From: Acidobacteriaceae bacterium
GTDB lineage: Bacteria; Acidobacteriota; Terriglobia; Terriglobales; Acidobacteriaceae
DNA length: 64,000 nucleotides
Direction of reading: 5' to 3'
NCBI GenBank assembly: GCA_025355505.1
Contig: JANXZM010000081.1
Coordinates: 51,480 to 115,479, forward strand
In this document: positions 17,495-25,331 of the stretch, one piece after another
Position numbering within the stretch: the stretch's first letter is position 1
How the letters are laid out: each line of letters begins with the position of its first letter
Position numbers and translations under genes: made by a program
Notes under the pieces: model-generated
Seen by the model: only the letters and a program-made list of their open reading frames with translations
What the model was told of the DNA's origin: nothing
Databases searched by the model: none

Positions 17495-18787
17495 CTATCG
17501 TCCGCTGGCGTGCCAGATCGATCCTGGCGATTGATAGTTCAGGCCTTCGCCCCACACCACGTGCGTATCGCCGTGGTTGTCAATGGCGAGCCCAAAGTAA
17601 TCGCCGAAAGGAAAATGGAACCCTTCCTTACCGATGTAACGATAGCCCGGCACGTAGCCCGAGACACGAATCTCTTCTCCCCAGGTCGCACCGCCGTTGC
17701 TTGAACTCCGATAGTAAGTGTTCCAATGCGAAGTGTTGCGAGAAGAGTTGCGCGCATCCATCCACGCCACGCGGACGTCGCCGGTGTTACCGGCCACGAT
17801 CGCGGGGAAAGCGTGTTCGACACCCGGTTCGGCGTAGAAAACGCTGACGCGCGGCAACCAGTTTTCTCCGCCGTTGGTCGACGACGAAAAGTAAATACGC
17901 TGCGGCCCCAGGGGCGCGCTGCCCGCGCTCCAGAGCACGTAAAGAGTTCCGGCGGCATCGGATGTCAGAGAGACCTGCGCGCCGAGATACGCCTCTCCAC
18001 AATCCGCGTCCTTGCAGCCGGGCGCCGCCGCTGAAACGTCGAGCAGAGTCGTACTCCAAGGCCTGCCCGCATCCGCCGACTTCGCAACATATAGGGTCAC
18101 CGCGCCGCGCGCTCCTCCCGCTTTTGAGTAGGACGCCCACGCCAAATAAGCGGCGCCGGCGGGATCGACCGTGGCTGCGCCCAGCAGAGACCATCCCGGA
18201 CGGCTTTGAATATTCACACGCGTCGATATAAAGCTGCGACCTCCATCCTGCGAGGCCGCCACCCATACTTCTTCTTCATGATTGAAAGCCAAGTAGACAC
18301 TCTGACCGCGCACCGCCAGCGCCGGTTTATCGAGTTCCACGTCGCCGCGCACCGCCAGCGTAAAAACCCACGTCGCGCCAAAGTCCACCGACTTCGCAAG
18401 CATGACCGCGCATTTCCCGTTCTGTAGCCACGCCACATACACGGTGCGCCGGTCGGCTGGGTCCACGGCGATTTGCGCGTCGAACTGGCCCGAACCCGAC
18501 TCGAGCATCACGCGCGGAGGCTGCCAGGTCTTGCCGTTATCGTTGCTAGCAACCAATAACATGGTGGGGACGCGGCAGCCCTTGCAGTCGGGCACTCGCC
18601 CGTAGTGCGGATAAAGAACGTAGACCCGGCCCGAACCGTCGGCCGCCACGGCTGGTTCCCACTGGTCGCCGGTGGTCAGACCGACCCGCTCCTGCCCAGA
18701 AAATTGCGGCGACGCAGCCCATGCCAAGCTGGCCAGCGCAAACAGCAAGACCACGAGTTTAGAAGAAGCGGAGCGCATGCAAACCAT
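17495..18787 (-). CDS. Secreted BNR/sialidase-like beta-propeller protein
   Basis: This is 430 residues; a signal peptide (SKLVVLLFALASLAWA) follows the start. Either ATG 18787 or ATG 18778 (three codons later) is possible and neither has a clear Shine-Dalgarno. Repeated blade motifs of the Asp-box type are visible: SNDNGKTWQPP, SQDGGRSFIST, STNGGENWLPR, SSNGGATWGEE. Asp-box propellers occur in sialidases and many non-enzymatic surface proteins; the sialidase Arg triad cannot be confirmed. It is monocistronic, with a palindromic element touching its stop codon. Confidence 0.8.
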   Translation of the reverse strand: MVCMRSASSKLVVLLFALASLAWAASPQFSGQERVGLTTGDQWEPAVAADGSGRVYVLYPHYGRVPDCKGCRVPTMLLVASNDNGKTWQPPRVMLESGSGQFDAQIAVDPADRRTVYVAWLQNGKCAVMLAKSVDFGATWVFTLAVRGDVELDKPALAVRGQSVYLAFNHEEEVWVAASQDGGRSFISTRVNIQSRPGWSLLGAATVDPAGAAYLAWASYSKAGGARGAVTLYVAKSADAGRPWSTTLLDVSAAAPGCKDADCGEAYLGAQVSLTSDAAGTLYVLWSAGSAPLGPQRIYFSSSTNGGENWLPRVSVFYAEPGVEHAFPAIVAGNTGDVRVAWMDARNSSRNTSHWNTYYRSSSNGGATWGEEIRVSGYVPGYRYIGKEGFHFPFGDYFGLAIDNHGDTHVVWGEGLNYQSPGSIWHASGR

Positions 18788-18894
18788 CGCAAGTAAGACG
18801 GGACGGAGGGAAGAAACTGGACCCTTGATCTTGAACTTTATCTCGAAGCCGGTCGCCGGTCAATATCGGTTGCACGGTCGTCTGCCGTAGCGCG

Positions 18895-19222
18895 TCATTC
18901 ACTGGCGGTCAGCAAAATGGGCGCCCCGTAAGTAACTACCAAAGTGTGCTCAAAATGGGCCGAAAGCGCGTGATCGCCCGTCCGCACCGTCCAGCCCTCT
19001 TTGTCCGTAAACACCCGCCCGAGCCACTGGAGATGATCGGTTCCACGGTGATGACCAGGCCTTCGTTCATGATCTGGCGGGCCTGCAGGTCAGGATAGTT
19101 TGGGACATGTGGCAACTCGTGGATGGCAGGCCCGATGCCGTGTCCCCCTAATTCGCGGACCACTGCAAAGCCGGACTTGCGCACCTCACGTTCCACCATC
19201 TTTCCGATTTCAAACACGTTGG
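18895..19222 (-). pseudogene. map: Truncated, frameshifted methionine aminopeptidase fragment
   Basis: The C-terminal half of a type I methionine aminopeptidase is recognisable: FEIGKMVEREVRKSGFAVVR, GGHGIGPAIHELPHVPNYPD (metal-ligand His) and NEGLVITVEPIISSG (metal-ligand Glu). Immediately after GSG the frame shifts. In the next frame the remainder reads VFTDKEGWTVRTGD, then HALSAHFEHTLVVTYGAP, and ends at TGA 18897-18895. The N-terminal ~150 residues of a normal ~250-residue enzyme are missing; the upstream sequence belongs to an unrelated gene. A 5' deletion plus a frameshift indicates a dead remnant, and a functional map must lie elsewhere. Confidence 0.8.
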
Positions 19223-19251
19223 CCGGTCCCAGTGAAAATTGGATTCGACGG

Positions 19252-19818
19252 CTAGTGTTGGGGAAGGTTGTTTCCCGCAGGTGTCTTTTTCGCCCCGGCC
19301 TTCGGATCGCCCGCTGCCGGCGCGGCTGTCATGGCACTTTCCGGATTGAGCAGGTGATCGTGGCTCGGGCCTAATCCGAGTTTGATCAGCGCTCGGGAAT
19401 CTGGGGTCGTCTTTGACTGCCATCCGTGATCGGCCTGATAGCGCTGCATCGCAACCTGCGTAGTGCTGTCCCACGATTCCGAAGGCTCGCCTTGCATGTA
19501 GTGCTCGCGGATGAGCGCTGTCTGAATTTCGCGGGCACGTGCCGAGTCAATCGCCTGCTGGCCGCGCTTCTTTGATCCCTTCTTGCCGCGGGAGCTTTTT
19601 CCCGTTTGAGCCGAGGTACGAACTGAGGTGCGCTTGCTGGCCGTGTGCCCGCTGGTGTGACGCTTTGATGTCTTGGCTGGGGACGCGGTAGCGTGCGCCG
19701 GTTTCTTTGGCGACGTCGACGCCTCCGTCTGTGCGATGGCAAGTCCATGCACGGTCAGGCAGAGCAAGCTGCAAAGGCTCACCCGTCGCCAACGCCGAAT
19801 TTGATCCGCCTGGTGCAT
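19252..19818 (-). CDS. Secreted basic protein with C-terminal peptidoglycan-binding domain
   Basis: This is 188 residues from ATG 19818, which gives an export signal (WRRVSLCSLLCLTVHGLAIAQ); the longer frame upstream runs through a palindromic repeat and is not credible. A Lys/Thr/Ser-rich low-complexity linker (residues ~35-85) precedes a PG_binding_1-like fold (AREIQTALIREHYMQGEPSE, STTQVAMQRYQADHGWQ, ALIKLGLGP). Such domains bind cell-wall peptidoglycan in the periplasm. Its 3' end abuts the map remnant (30 nt), suggesting the deletion that destroyed map occurred here. Confidence 0.75.
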   Translation of the reverse strand: MHQADQIRRWRRVSLCSLLCLTVHGLAIAQTEASTSPKKPAHATASPAKTSKRHTSGHTASKRTSVRTSAQTGKSSRGKKGSKKRGQQAIDSARAREIQTALIREHYMQGEPSESWDSTTQVAMQRYQADHGWQSKTTPDSRALIKLGLGPSHDHLLNPESAMTAAPAAGDPKAGAKKTPAGNNLPQH

Positions 19819-19853
19819 TTCTAAGAGCTTCGACCTTTCGCGATGATCTCCCT

Positions 19854-19920
19854 TAGAGACGCGGCTTGCCGCGTCTTTCTTGTCGCGTCCCAAAGAGACG
19901 GAGCGAGCCCCGTCTCTACA
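19854..19920. repeat. Palindromic intergenic element, family A (long form)
   Basis: It begins TAGAGACGCGGCTTGCCGCG and ends with AGCGAGCCCCGTCTCTACA. Two short GC-rich palindromes are joined by about 15 nt, and the outer ends (TAGAGACG / CGTCTCTA) are complementary. Homologous copies lie at 21759-21821 and, in short form, inside the DUF1800 gene at 29474-29502. It lies between the HtrA terminator and the peptidoglycan-binding gene. Confidence 0.85.
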
Positions 19921-19950
19921 CACGGAAGAATTCCCCGGATACGCTCCAAT

Positions 19951-20017
19951 AAAAAACCGGCGAGATCGGCCCTCCCCTATGGTCCCCGAAATGGGGATGG
20001 AGTGCCAGTCTCGCCGG
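19951..20017 (-). terminator. Long hairpin terminator downstream of htrA
   Basis: On the minus strand, CCGGCGAGA (20017-20009) pairs perfectly with TCTCGCCGG (19965-19957) and is followed by six T residues. The 43-nt loop carries an inner CCCC-GAAAT-GGGG-type stem. It begins 13 nt after the htrA stop, so it reads as its terminator. The loop is larger than usual and may hold more RNA structure. Confidence 0.75.
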
Positions 20018-20029
20018 AGTTTCTTTCGG

Positions 20030-21640
20030 TTACGGAAGTGTACCTGCCAGGAAAATCGTTCCATCCTGAGCCCTTGAACCTCGCGGCCGCACCAGGAACA
20101 CGACATCCTGCCCGCTCTTCAGCGACGACTCGATCTTCGAAAAGTCGTCGGGATTGTTCACGGGCTGCTTGTTCACTTCCAGGACCACATCGCCGCGATT
20201 CAGACCGAGATCCTCGGCAAACGATCCCTGCTTCACGTCCTGCACGACCACGCCTTTGCCTGCGGCAATGCTCAGGCGGTCGGCCATATCCGGAGTGATG
20301 TTGCGAACTGTAATTCCGAACTTGCTGGCCTTCGGCGCCTCCTCGCTCTGGTTTTCGTCTTCTTCGCCCAGACGGGAAGCGAATAGTTTCGAGCGATCGG
20401 CGATGGTCACTGTTGTGTCTTGCTTCTTGCCGTTGCGTACAAAATTGAGCTTCGCCTTCGAGCCGGGCTTGCGGGAAGCGATGTCCGCCACTAGTTCGTC
20501 GCCACTCTTCACGTCCTTGCCATCCACGGAGGTGATCGTGTCGCCGATCTTCAGGCCCGCCTGATCGGCTGGACTGCCGGACACAACGTTTGAAACCGTC
20601 ACACCCGATCCGTAAATGCGAGCGATCGCGGGGTTCGGCTGGGCTGAAAACTCGATTCCAATTGACCCGCGCGAAACCCGGTGCTCCGGCCCGATCAGCT
20701 GGTTATAGACCGTCGTTACAGTGTTCGAAGGCATGGCAAATCCCACGCCCGCGTATGAACTCGTCTCCGTAAGAATAGCGGTGTTGATGCCGATGACTTC
20801 GCCCGCCATATTCACCAGCGGCCCACCGGAGTTGCCCGGGTTAATCGCCGCATCGGTTTGAATGAAGGATTGGAACTGCCGGTTGGGAACGATATTGCGC
20901 CCCTTGGCCGACACGATGCCGGCGGTCACAGTTTCCTGCAGTCCGAAGGGACTGCCGATGGCCAGCACCCAGTCGCCCACTTCCATACCATCGGAGTTGC
21001 CCAGTTTGGCTGCCGGCAGTGGACGATCCATATCAATCTTGATCACCGCCAGGTCGGTCTCCTGGTCCATGCCGATCAGCTTGGCGTCGTGGCCTGGAAA
21101 AGCCGGGTTTTCATCCTGCAACTTCACCCGAATGCGATCGGCCTTCTCGACCACATGCCGGTTGGTGACGATGTAGCCCTTGGAATCCACAATCACGCCG
21201 GAGCCGAGCGAGCGTTGGCGGATGGTGCCCGCTTCTGGGCCCTGTCCACCTTGGCCGCCTTGGCCACCCTGACCACCGAAAAACTTGTCAAAGAAGTCCT
21301 GGAACGGGGTGTCTCCATCGCCGCCCTGTTCCTGGTCCGGATCGGGACGCACGGAGCGCCCTCGGCGGTGAGGGTTCTTGATCGTCGACTCGGTATTGAT
21401 GTTCACCACGCTCGGCTCAAGCTGCTTGGAAATCTGGGAAAAGGCGTTCGAAAGCTGTTGCGGAGCCGGAATGGTCAGCGGGGTCGCCTCCGAAGACTTC
21501 TGTCCCTCCTTGCCTTTCACTCCATAAGAAACGACGGTTCCAATCAGAATTCCAACCGTCAGCGTCGCCAGAATCGTAAAAGTGTAGGCCCACCGGTTGG
21601 CTTTGAGACGAGCCCAAAAAGCGCTTTCGCGCGAATTCAT
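20030..21640 (-). CDS. htrA: HtrA/DegQ-family serine protease with two PDZ domains
   Basis: This is 536 residues from ATG 21640, chosen because AGGAGGA lies 7 nt upstream. A membrane anchor at ~18-40 (YTFTILATLTVGILIGTVVSYG) is followed by a linker with a GGQ repeat (~122-133). The trypsin-like triad is His162 (TNRHVV), Asp196 (TDLAVIKID) and Ser271 (INPGNSGGP). Two PDZ domains follow (~325-410 and ~440-530, the latter with GSFAEDLGLNRGDVVLEVN). The family degrades or chaperones misfolded envelope proteins. All catalytic residues are intact, so it should be active. A terminator marks its end, and it appears monocistronic. Confidence 0.96.
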   Translation of the reverse strand: MNSRESAFWARLKANRWAYTFTILATLTVGILIGTVVSYGVKGKEGQKSSEATPLTIPAPQQLSNAFSQISKQLEPSVVNINTESTIKNPHRRGRSVRPDPDQEQGGDGDTPFQDFFDKFFGGQGGQGGQGGQGPEAGTIRQRSLGSGVIVDSKGYIVTNRHVVEKADRIRVKLQDENPAFPGHDAKLIGMDQETDLAVIKIDMDRPLPAAKLGNSDGMEVGDWVLAIGSPFGLQETVTAGIVSAKGRNIVPNRQFQSFIQTDAAINPGNSGGPLVNMAGEVIGINTAILTETSSYAGVGFAMPSNTVTTVYNQLIGPEHRVSRGSIGIEFSAQPNPAIARIYGSGVTVSNVVSGSPADQAGLKIGDTITSVDGKDVKSGDELVADIASRKPGSKAKLNFVRNGKKQDTTVTIADRSKLFASRLGEEDENQSEEAPKASKFGITVRNITPDMADRLSIAAGKGVVVQDVKQGSFAEDLGLNRGDVVLEVNKQPVNNPDDFSKIESSLKSGQDVVFLVRPRGSRAQDGTIFLAGTLP

Positions 21641-21758
21641 TTCTTTCCTCCTGAAACTACCTAATTTCTTATTATACCTTCGCCCCGACAGGGGTCGGTT
21701 CGAAGGCCGCCAAATCACTTAGACGCAGAAACCCGGGTTGGCGTTCACCGTGATTTCC

Positions 21759-21821
21759 TATAGAGGCGCGGCTTGCCGCGTCTTTGCCAGCGGCGGAGAC
21801 GGGGCAAGCCCCGTCTCTACA
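21759..21821. repeat. Palindromic intergenic element, family A (long form)
   Basis: It starts TATAGAGGCGCGGCTTGCCG, continues through a short spacer, and ends GGGGCAAGCCCCGTCTCTAC. It matches the copy at 19854-19920 arm for arm. Its right arm contains the TAG stop codon (21817-21819 on the minus strand) of the small membrane-protein gene, so the element forms that gene's 3' end. Confidence 0.85.
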
Positions 21822-22128
21822 GTTTCAGCGTCATCAATGCCAGGAACAACCCGGTATAGCCAGCGATGACCGATAAAACCATCAGCGCGCCAAAACTCAA
21901 GACGTTGAATATTCCCCACGGCTTCTGCACCGCGCCCATCGCCAGCTTCCACAGTCCGAAACTGACCGCCAGCGCGCAGGCCGGGAGCACCAGCATCGCG
22001 ATCATCCGGGCATGCGCCACTTGGGGAATCATCACCAGGAACACTGTGGCAGGAAGCACGCACAGTGCGGGAACAATAGCCAGTGGGGCGCCGATCATGA
22101 ATGCGCGTTCCCGCTCTTTCCAGGTCAT
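21817..22128 (-). CDS. Small integral membrane protein of unknown function (103 aa)
   Basis: After a charged N-terminus (MTWKERERAF) there are three hydrophobic helices (~11-34, ~42-60, ~72-100), so this is a small three-pass membrane protein. I do not recognise the family. Its last codons (LKL) run straight into the family A palindrome, which provides the stop codon. It is 52 nt downstream of the amidohydrolase gene on the same strand and may be the last gene of that transcript. Confidence 0.65.
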   Translation of the reverse strand: MTWKERERAFMIGAPLAIVPALCVLPATVFLVMIPQVAHARMIAMLVLPACALAVSFGLWKLAMGAVQKPWGIFNVLSFGALMVLSVIAGYTGLFLALMTLKL

Positions 22129-22180
22129 GGAATCGGGTCATCGGGTCACCTAAGAACTGGCCGTTTCCGATCACCCGCTG

Positions 22181-23908
22181 CTACTTGGTCTCATACACGG
22201 TCTTGCCGCCGACCACCGTACGGAGCACTTTCGTCTCCAACATTTTCGGCGGCAGTGCTGCCGTAATGTCCCGATCAAGAACGACAAAATCGGCAAGCAT
22301 GCCCGGTTCGAGTTTGCCTTTTTGCTTTTCGGCGAACTCGGCAAAAGCCGCGCCCGTGGTGTAGGCGGCGATGGCCTGCTCGATGTTCAGCTTCTGCGCG
22401 GGATAGTAACTCTTCTTTCCATCTTCGCTCATGCGGGTAAGCGCCGCGTAGATTCCGCGAAACGGCGTCACCGGTTCGACTGGATAATCCGTACCGAAGG
22501 CCAGCACCACTCCGCGACGAAGGAACTCGGCCCACGCGTAGGAATGCTCGGCGCGCTTCGATCCCAGACGCGACTCAGCCCAGCCCATATCCGTGAGCAG
22601 GTGGTTCGGCTGCATGGACGCGATCACTTTCAGCTCTTTGAAACGCAAAATCTGCTGCGGCGTAGTGACCTGCGCATGCTCGATGCGAAGACGATAATCA
22701 TTGCCACCGTCGGACGCCTTCACCTTGCCGTCTTTTGCCGCCTTCTCCGCCTCGGCAAACGCGTCGAGCGCCAACTGCGCCCCTTTGTCGCCTATGGCAT
22801 GGAAACCGATCTGATATCCCGCCAGCACCCGCTCCCTGGTCATCGCATTCAGCTTCGCCGCCTCGTATTGCGGCAGACCGCTGTTCTTCGGATCATCGCT
22901 GTAGGGCTCAAGCAATGCGGCGGTCTTCGAGCCGAGCGAACCATCCATAAAGCCCTTCAGCATTCCGGTGTGAAGCATGTTGTCGGACGCGGGATGCGAG
23001 TTGCGCTTGGTGTTCAGGTCTTCCATCGAGTCGTCGAAATTCAGCCACTCTGAAATCCTTGCCGTCAGCTTCCCCTCGTGCTCGAGTTCCTCGTAAATCT
23101 GAAAGTCTTCCCACTGCGAGTTGTCCTGCGCGGAGGTAATGCCGTGACTCGCCAGATCCGCGAGCGCCAGTTCGATGGCCTGCCGGCGCTTCTCGTGCGT
23201 CGGTTTGGGAATCACTGCGGCGACCGCCTCTTGTGCTTTCTCGCGCAGAATTCCGTTGGGCGTGCCCGCGTCGTCACGATCGATTTTCCCACCCTCGGGA
23301 TCGCGAGTAGCGACGGTGACGCTGGCCAGTTGCAGGGCGCGCGTGTTGGCCACGCCTATGTGTCCGTCCACACGTACGAGATAAACCGGGTGTTTGCCGC
23401 TTACTTCGTCGAGATCCCAGCGTGTGGGCATAACCTTGACCGGCCACAGAGTTTCGTCCCAGCCTCCACCCACTACCCATTCTCCGGGCGCTTCAGTTTC
23501 GACCTTAACCCTTAGGCGTTCGCGAAACTCGTCCAGCGTCTTCACGCCGACCAAATTCACGTTCATCTTCTCCAGACCGGCGCTGGCCAGGTGCGTGTGG
23601 GCATCGTTGAATCCGGGCATGACGAAGCGACCATCGAGATCTACGATCTTCGTATCTGGCCCCTTCAACTTCATGATCTCGTCGCGCGCCCCCACGGCGA
23701 GGATCCGGTCGCCAATCACCGCCAGCGCATCCGAGCGCTTGCCCGCCCCAAGCGATGACACCGCAGCGACCGTTCCGGTATAGATGTTGCCGTGGGTAAA
23801 GATCAAGTCCGCTTTCGGCTTAGGAACGCTCGGCACGGATACACCGCTCTGCGCCAACACGCCAGAGGCCACGGCCAACAGCAAAATCGGTGCCATTCGC
23901 TTCATCAT
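22181..23908 (-). CDS. Secreted amidohydrolase (YtcJ-like, metal-dependent)
   Basis: This is 575 residues from ATG 23908, which overlaps the stop of the upstream peptidase gene (ATGA); a signal peptide (MAPILLLAVASGVLAQ) follows. Amidohydrolase_3 features: VMPGFNDAHTHLASAG (metal His-x-His), VVGGGWDETLWP, FHAIGDKGAQLALDAF (metal His), RIEHAQVTTP (metal His), and FGTDYPVEPVTPFRGIYAA (metal Asp). These enzymes hydrolyse C-N bonds of amides or cyclic substrates; the substrate is unknown. Coupling to an M20 peptidase suggests an exported peptide- or N-acyl-amino-acid-degrading pair. Confidence 0.9.
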   Translation of the reverse strand: MMKRMAPILLLAVASGVLAQSGVSVPSVPKPKADLIFTHGNIYTGTVAAVSSLGAGKRSDALAVIGDRILAVGARDEIMKLKGPDTKIVDLDGRFVMPGFNDAHTHLASAGLEKMNVNLVGVKTLDEFRERLRVKVETEAPGEWVVGGGWDETLWPVKVMPTRWDLDEVSGKHPVYLVRVDGHIGVANTRALQLASVTVATRDPEGGKIDRDDAGTPNGILREKAQEAVAAVIPKPTHEKRRQAIELALADLASHGITSAQDNSQWEDFQIYEELEHEGKLTARISEWLNFDDSMEDLNTKRNSHPASDNMLHTGMLKGFMDGSLGSKTAALLEPYSDDPKNSGLPQYEAAKLNAMTRERVLAGYQIGFHAIGDKGAQLALDAFAEAEKAAKDGKVKASDGGNDYRLRIEHAQVTTPQQILRFKELKVIASMQPNHLLTDMGWAESRLGSKRAEHSYAWAEFLRRGVVLAFGTDYPVEPVTPFRGIYAALTRMSEDGKKSYYPAQKLNIEQAIAAYTTGAAFAEFAEKQKGKLEPGMLADFVVLDRDITAALPPKMLETKVLRTVVGGKTVYETK

Positions 23909-25161
23909 TTTCCTACTCCCGACAGTGTCAGCATTGTAAGCAGAATGCGCCTTAGTCCTAGCTCTCGTCCATTGCAGTCGAACCATTCTTGCAACGTGTG
24001 CGCGCCGCCGCCGGAGCCGCCACCACCGATTGCGATGGCCTCGCGGCCCAGCGAAAGGGGAATGTTGGCGTCGGTCGACGCTCGCTGCACCTGCGCTGTG
24101 TTGCCCAATTGCGCATCCACGGCGCGAATCACCTTGAGAAGCCGCGCATCCAGCGCCAGTTCGCCTGCCGGACGATTTCCGATCTCGACCACTTCGCTCT
24201 GTGCCACCTGCGGCTTCCGCGTTCCGTGCTGAGCAGCGGCGCGATTTTCCAATGCGACTGCCGCACCCAGCGCTATGCGCAGCGCTCGCTCCAGCCGGTC
24301 AATTTCCGCCATCGAGGTGGACCGCAGATCGACCCGCATGCTGGCCGATTCCGGAATCGAATTCACGGAAGTCCCGCCCCGAATCACGCCGACATTAAAC
24401 GTTGTTTTCGGCGATGCCGGTACCGGCGTTTGGCTGAAGACCTCGATGGCGCGGGCGAGCGCAAGAATCGGATTGGGCGCGCCGAAGTCGCTCCAGGAGT
24501 GCCCACCCGGTCCGCGCACAATCACTTCAAAGCGGCGGCTGCCCAGAGCCTCGGCCACTACCGTATCCGCTCCGGCTCCATCGACGACCACGCTGTACGC
24601 AATCGCGTCGCGCCAGCGCGGCGTCGCAAAAACATGCCGCATGCCGCGCAGGTCGCCTTCGCCTTCTTCTCCGACGTTTCCGATGAACACAAAGGGCAGC
24701 GCATGCGAAATTCGCGTACTGGCGAGCACACTGGCCACGGCCAGCATCGCCGCAATGCCCGCGCCGTTGTCGGAGACTCCCGGGCCATACAACCGGCTGC
24801 CCTGCTGCCAGATGTTCAACGGCGTGGCCGCCGGAAACACCGTATCAATATGTGCGCTGAGCGTCACGAAACGGCTTCCGTAGCCGGGACGGACGCCAAA
24901 CACGTTGCCGACTTCATCCACTTGTATGTCGGTGAGCCCGAGTTCGCGAAAACGGTCGGCCAGCCAAGCGCCGCGTGCTGTCTCTCCAAATGGAGGCGCG
25001 GCCACCCGCGTCGCCTCCATCTGCCACAGCGCAAACTGCGATTCCTCCGAGCGGAACCGGTCGAATGCAGCGCGCACTTCCGGCAAGCCGGCAAGCCGCG
25101 CCACCTCCGCCTGCACCGGGGGATACAAATCAGAAGCTGCCACTTGCGAAATGAACTCCAT
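23905..25161 (-). CDS. M20-family metallopeptidase
   Basis: This is 418 residues without a signal peptide. Dinuclear zinc-site motifs are in order: SAHIDTVFP (~108), GVSDNGAGIAAML (~145), GNVGEEGEGDLRG (~178), and the bulge/dimer segment GPGGHSWSDFGAPNP (~230). The C-terminal metal-site His lies in GGGSGGGAHTLQEWF. Glycine-rich turns and length fit the PepT/ArgE-like M20 group. It is the first gene of a two-gene operon with the amidohydrolase (4-nt overlap). It presumably works on cytosolic dipeptides or N-acyl amino acids. Confidence 0.9.
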   Translation of the reverse strand: MEFISQVAASDLYPPVQAEVARLAGLPEVRAAFDRFRSEESQFALWQMEATRVAAPPFGETARGAWLADRFRELGLTDIQVDEVGNVFGVRPGYGSRFVTLSAHIDTVFPAATPLNIWQQGSRLYGPGVSDNGAGIAAMLAVASVLASTRISHALPFVFIGNVGEEGEGDLRGMRHVFATPRWRDAIAYSVVVDGAGADTVVAEALGSRRFEVIVRGPGGHSWSDFGAPNPILALARAIEVFSQTPVPASPKTTFNVGVIRGGTSVNSIPESASMRVDLRSTSMAEIDRLERALRIALGAAVALENRAAAQHGTRKPQVAQSEVVEIGNRPAGELALDARLLKVIRAVDAQLGNTAQVQRASTDANIPLSLGREAIAIGGGGSGGGAHTLQEWFDCNGRELGLRRILLTMLTLSGVGK

Positions 25162-25331
25162 CCTTTGCGCTTATCTTATAACGTCAGCGCCTAACGTCGT
25201 GGCATAACATCGGCGCGAATGCCGAGGGACTACTTGGTTCGCGTCTCGGCAGGCCATTTGCGCTTGGTTTTGATAAACTGTGCACGATTCCCGATCCACT
25301 TCGCTCCCCGCCCGTCATAGGAGGTATCTTC

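Noticed and set aside
23989..25194. 401-codon plus-strand ORF opposite the M20 peptidase
   Set aside because: Low-complexity His/Arg-rich translation antisense to a peptidase with all metal-site motifs; a shadow ORF.
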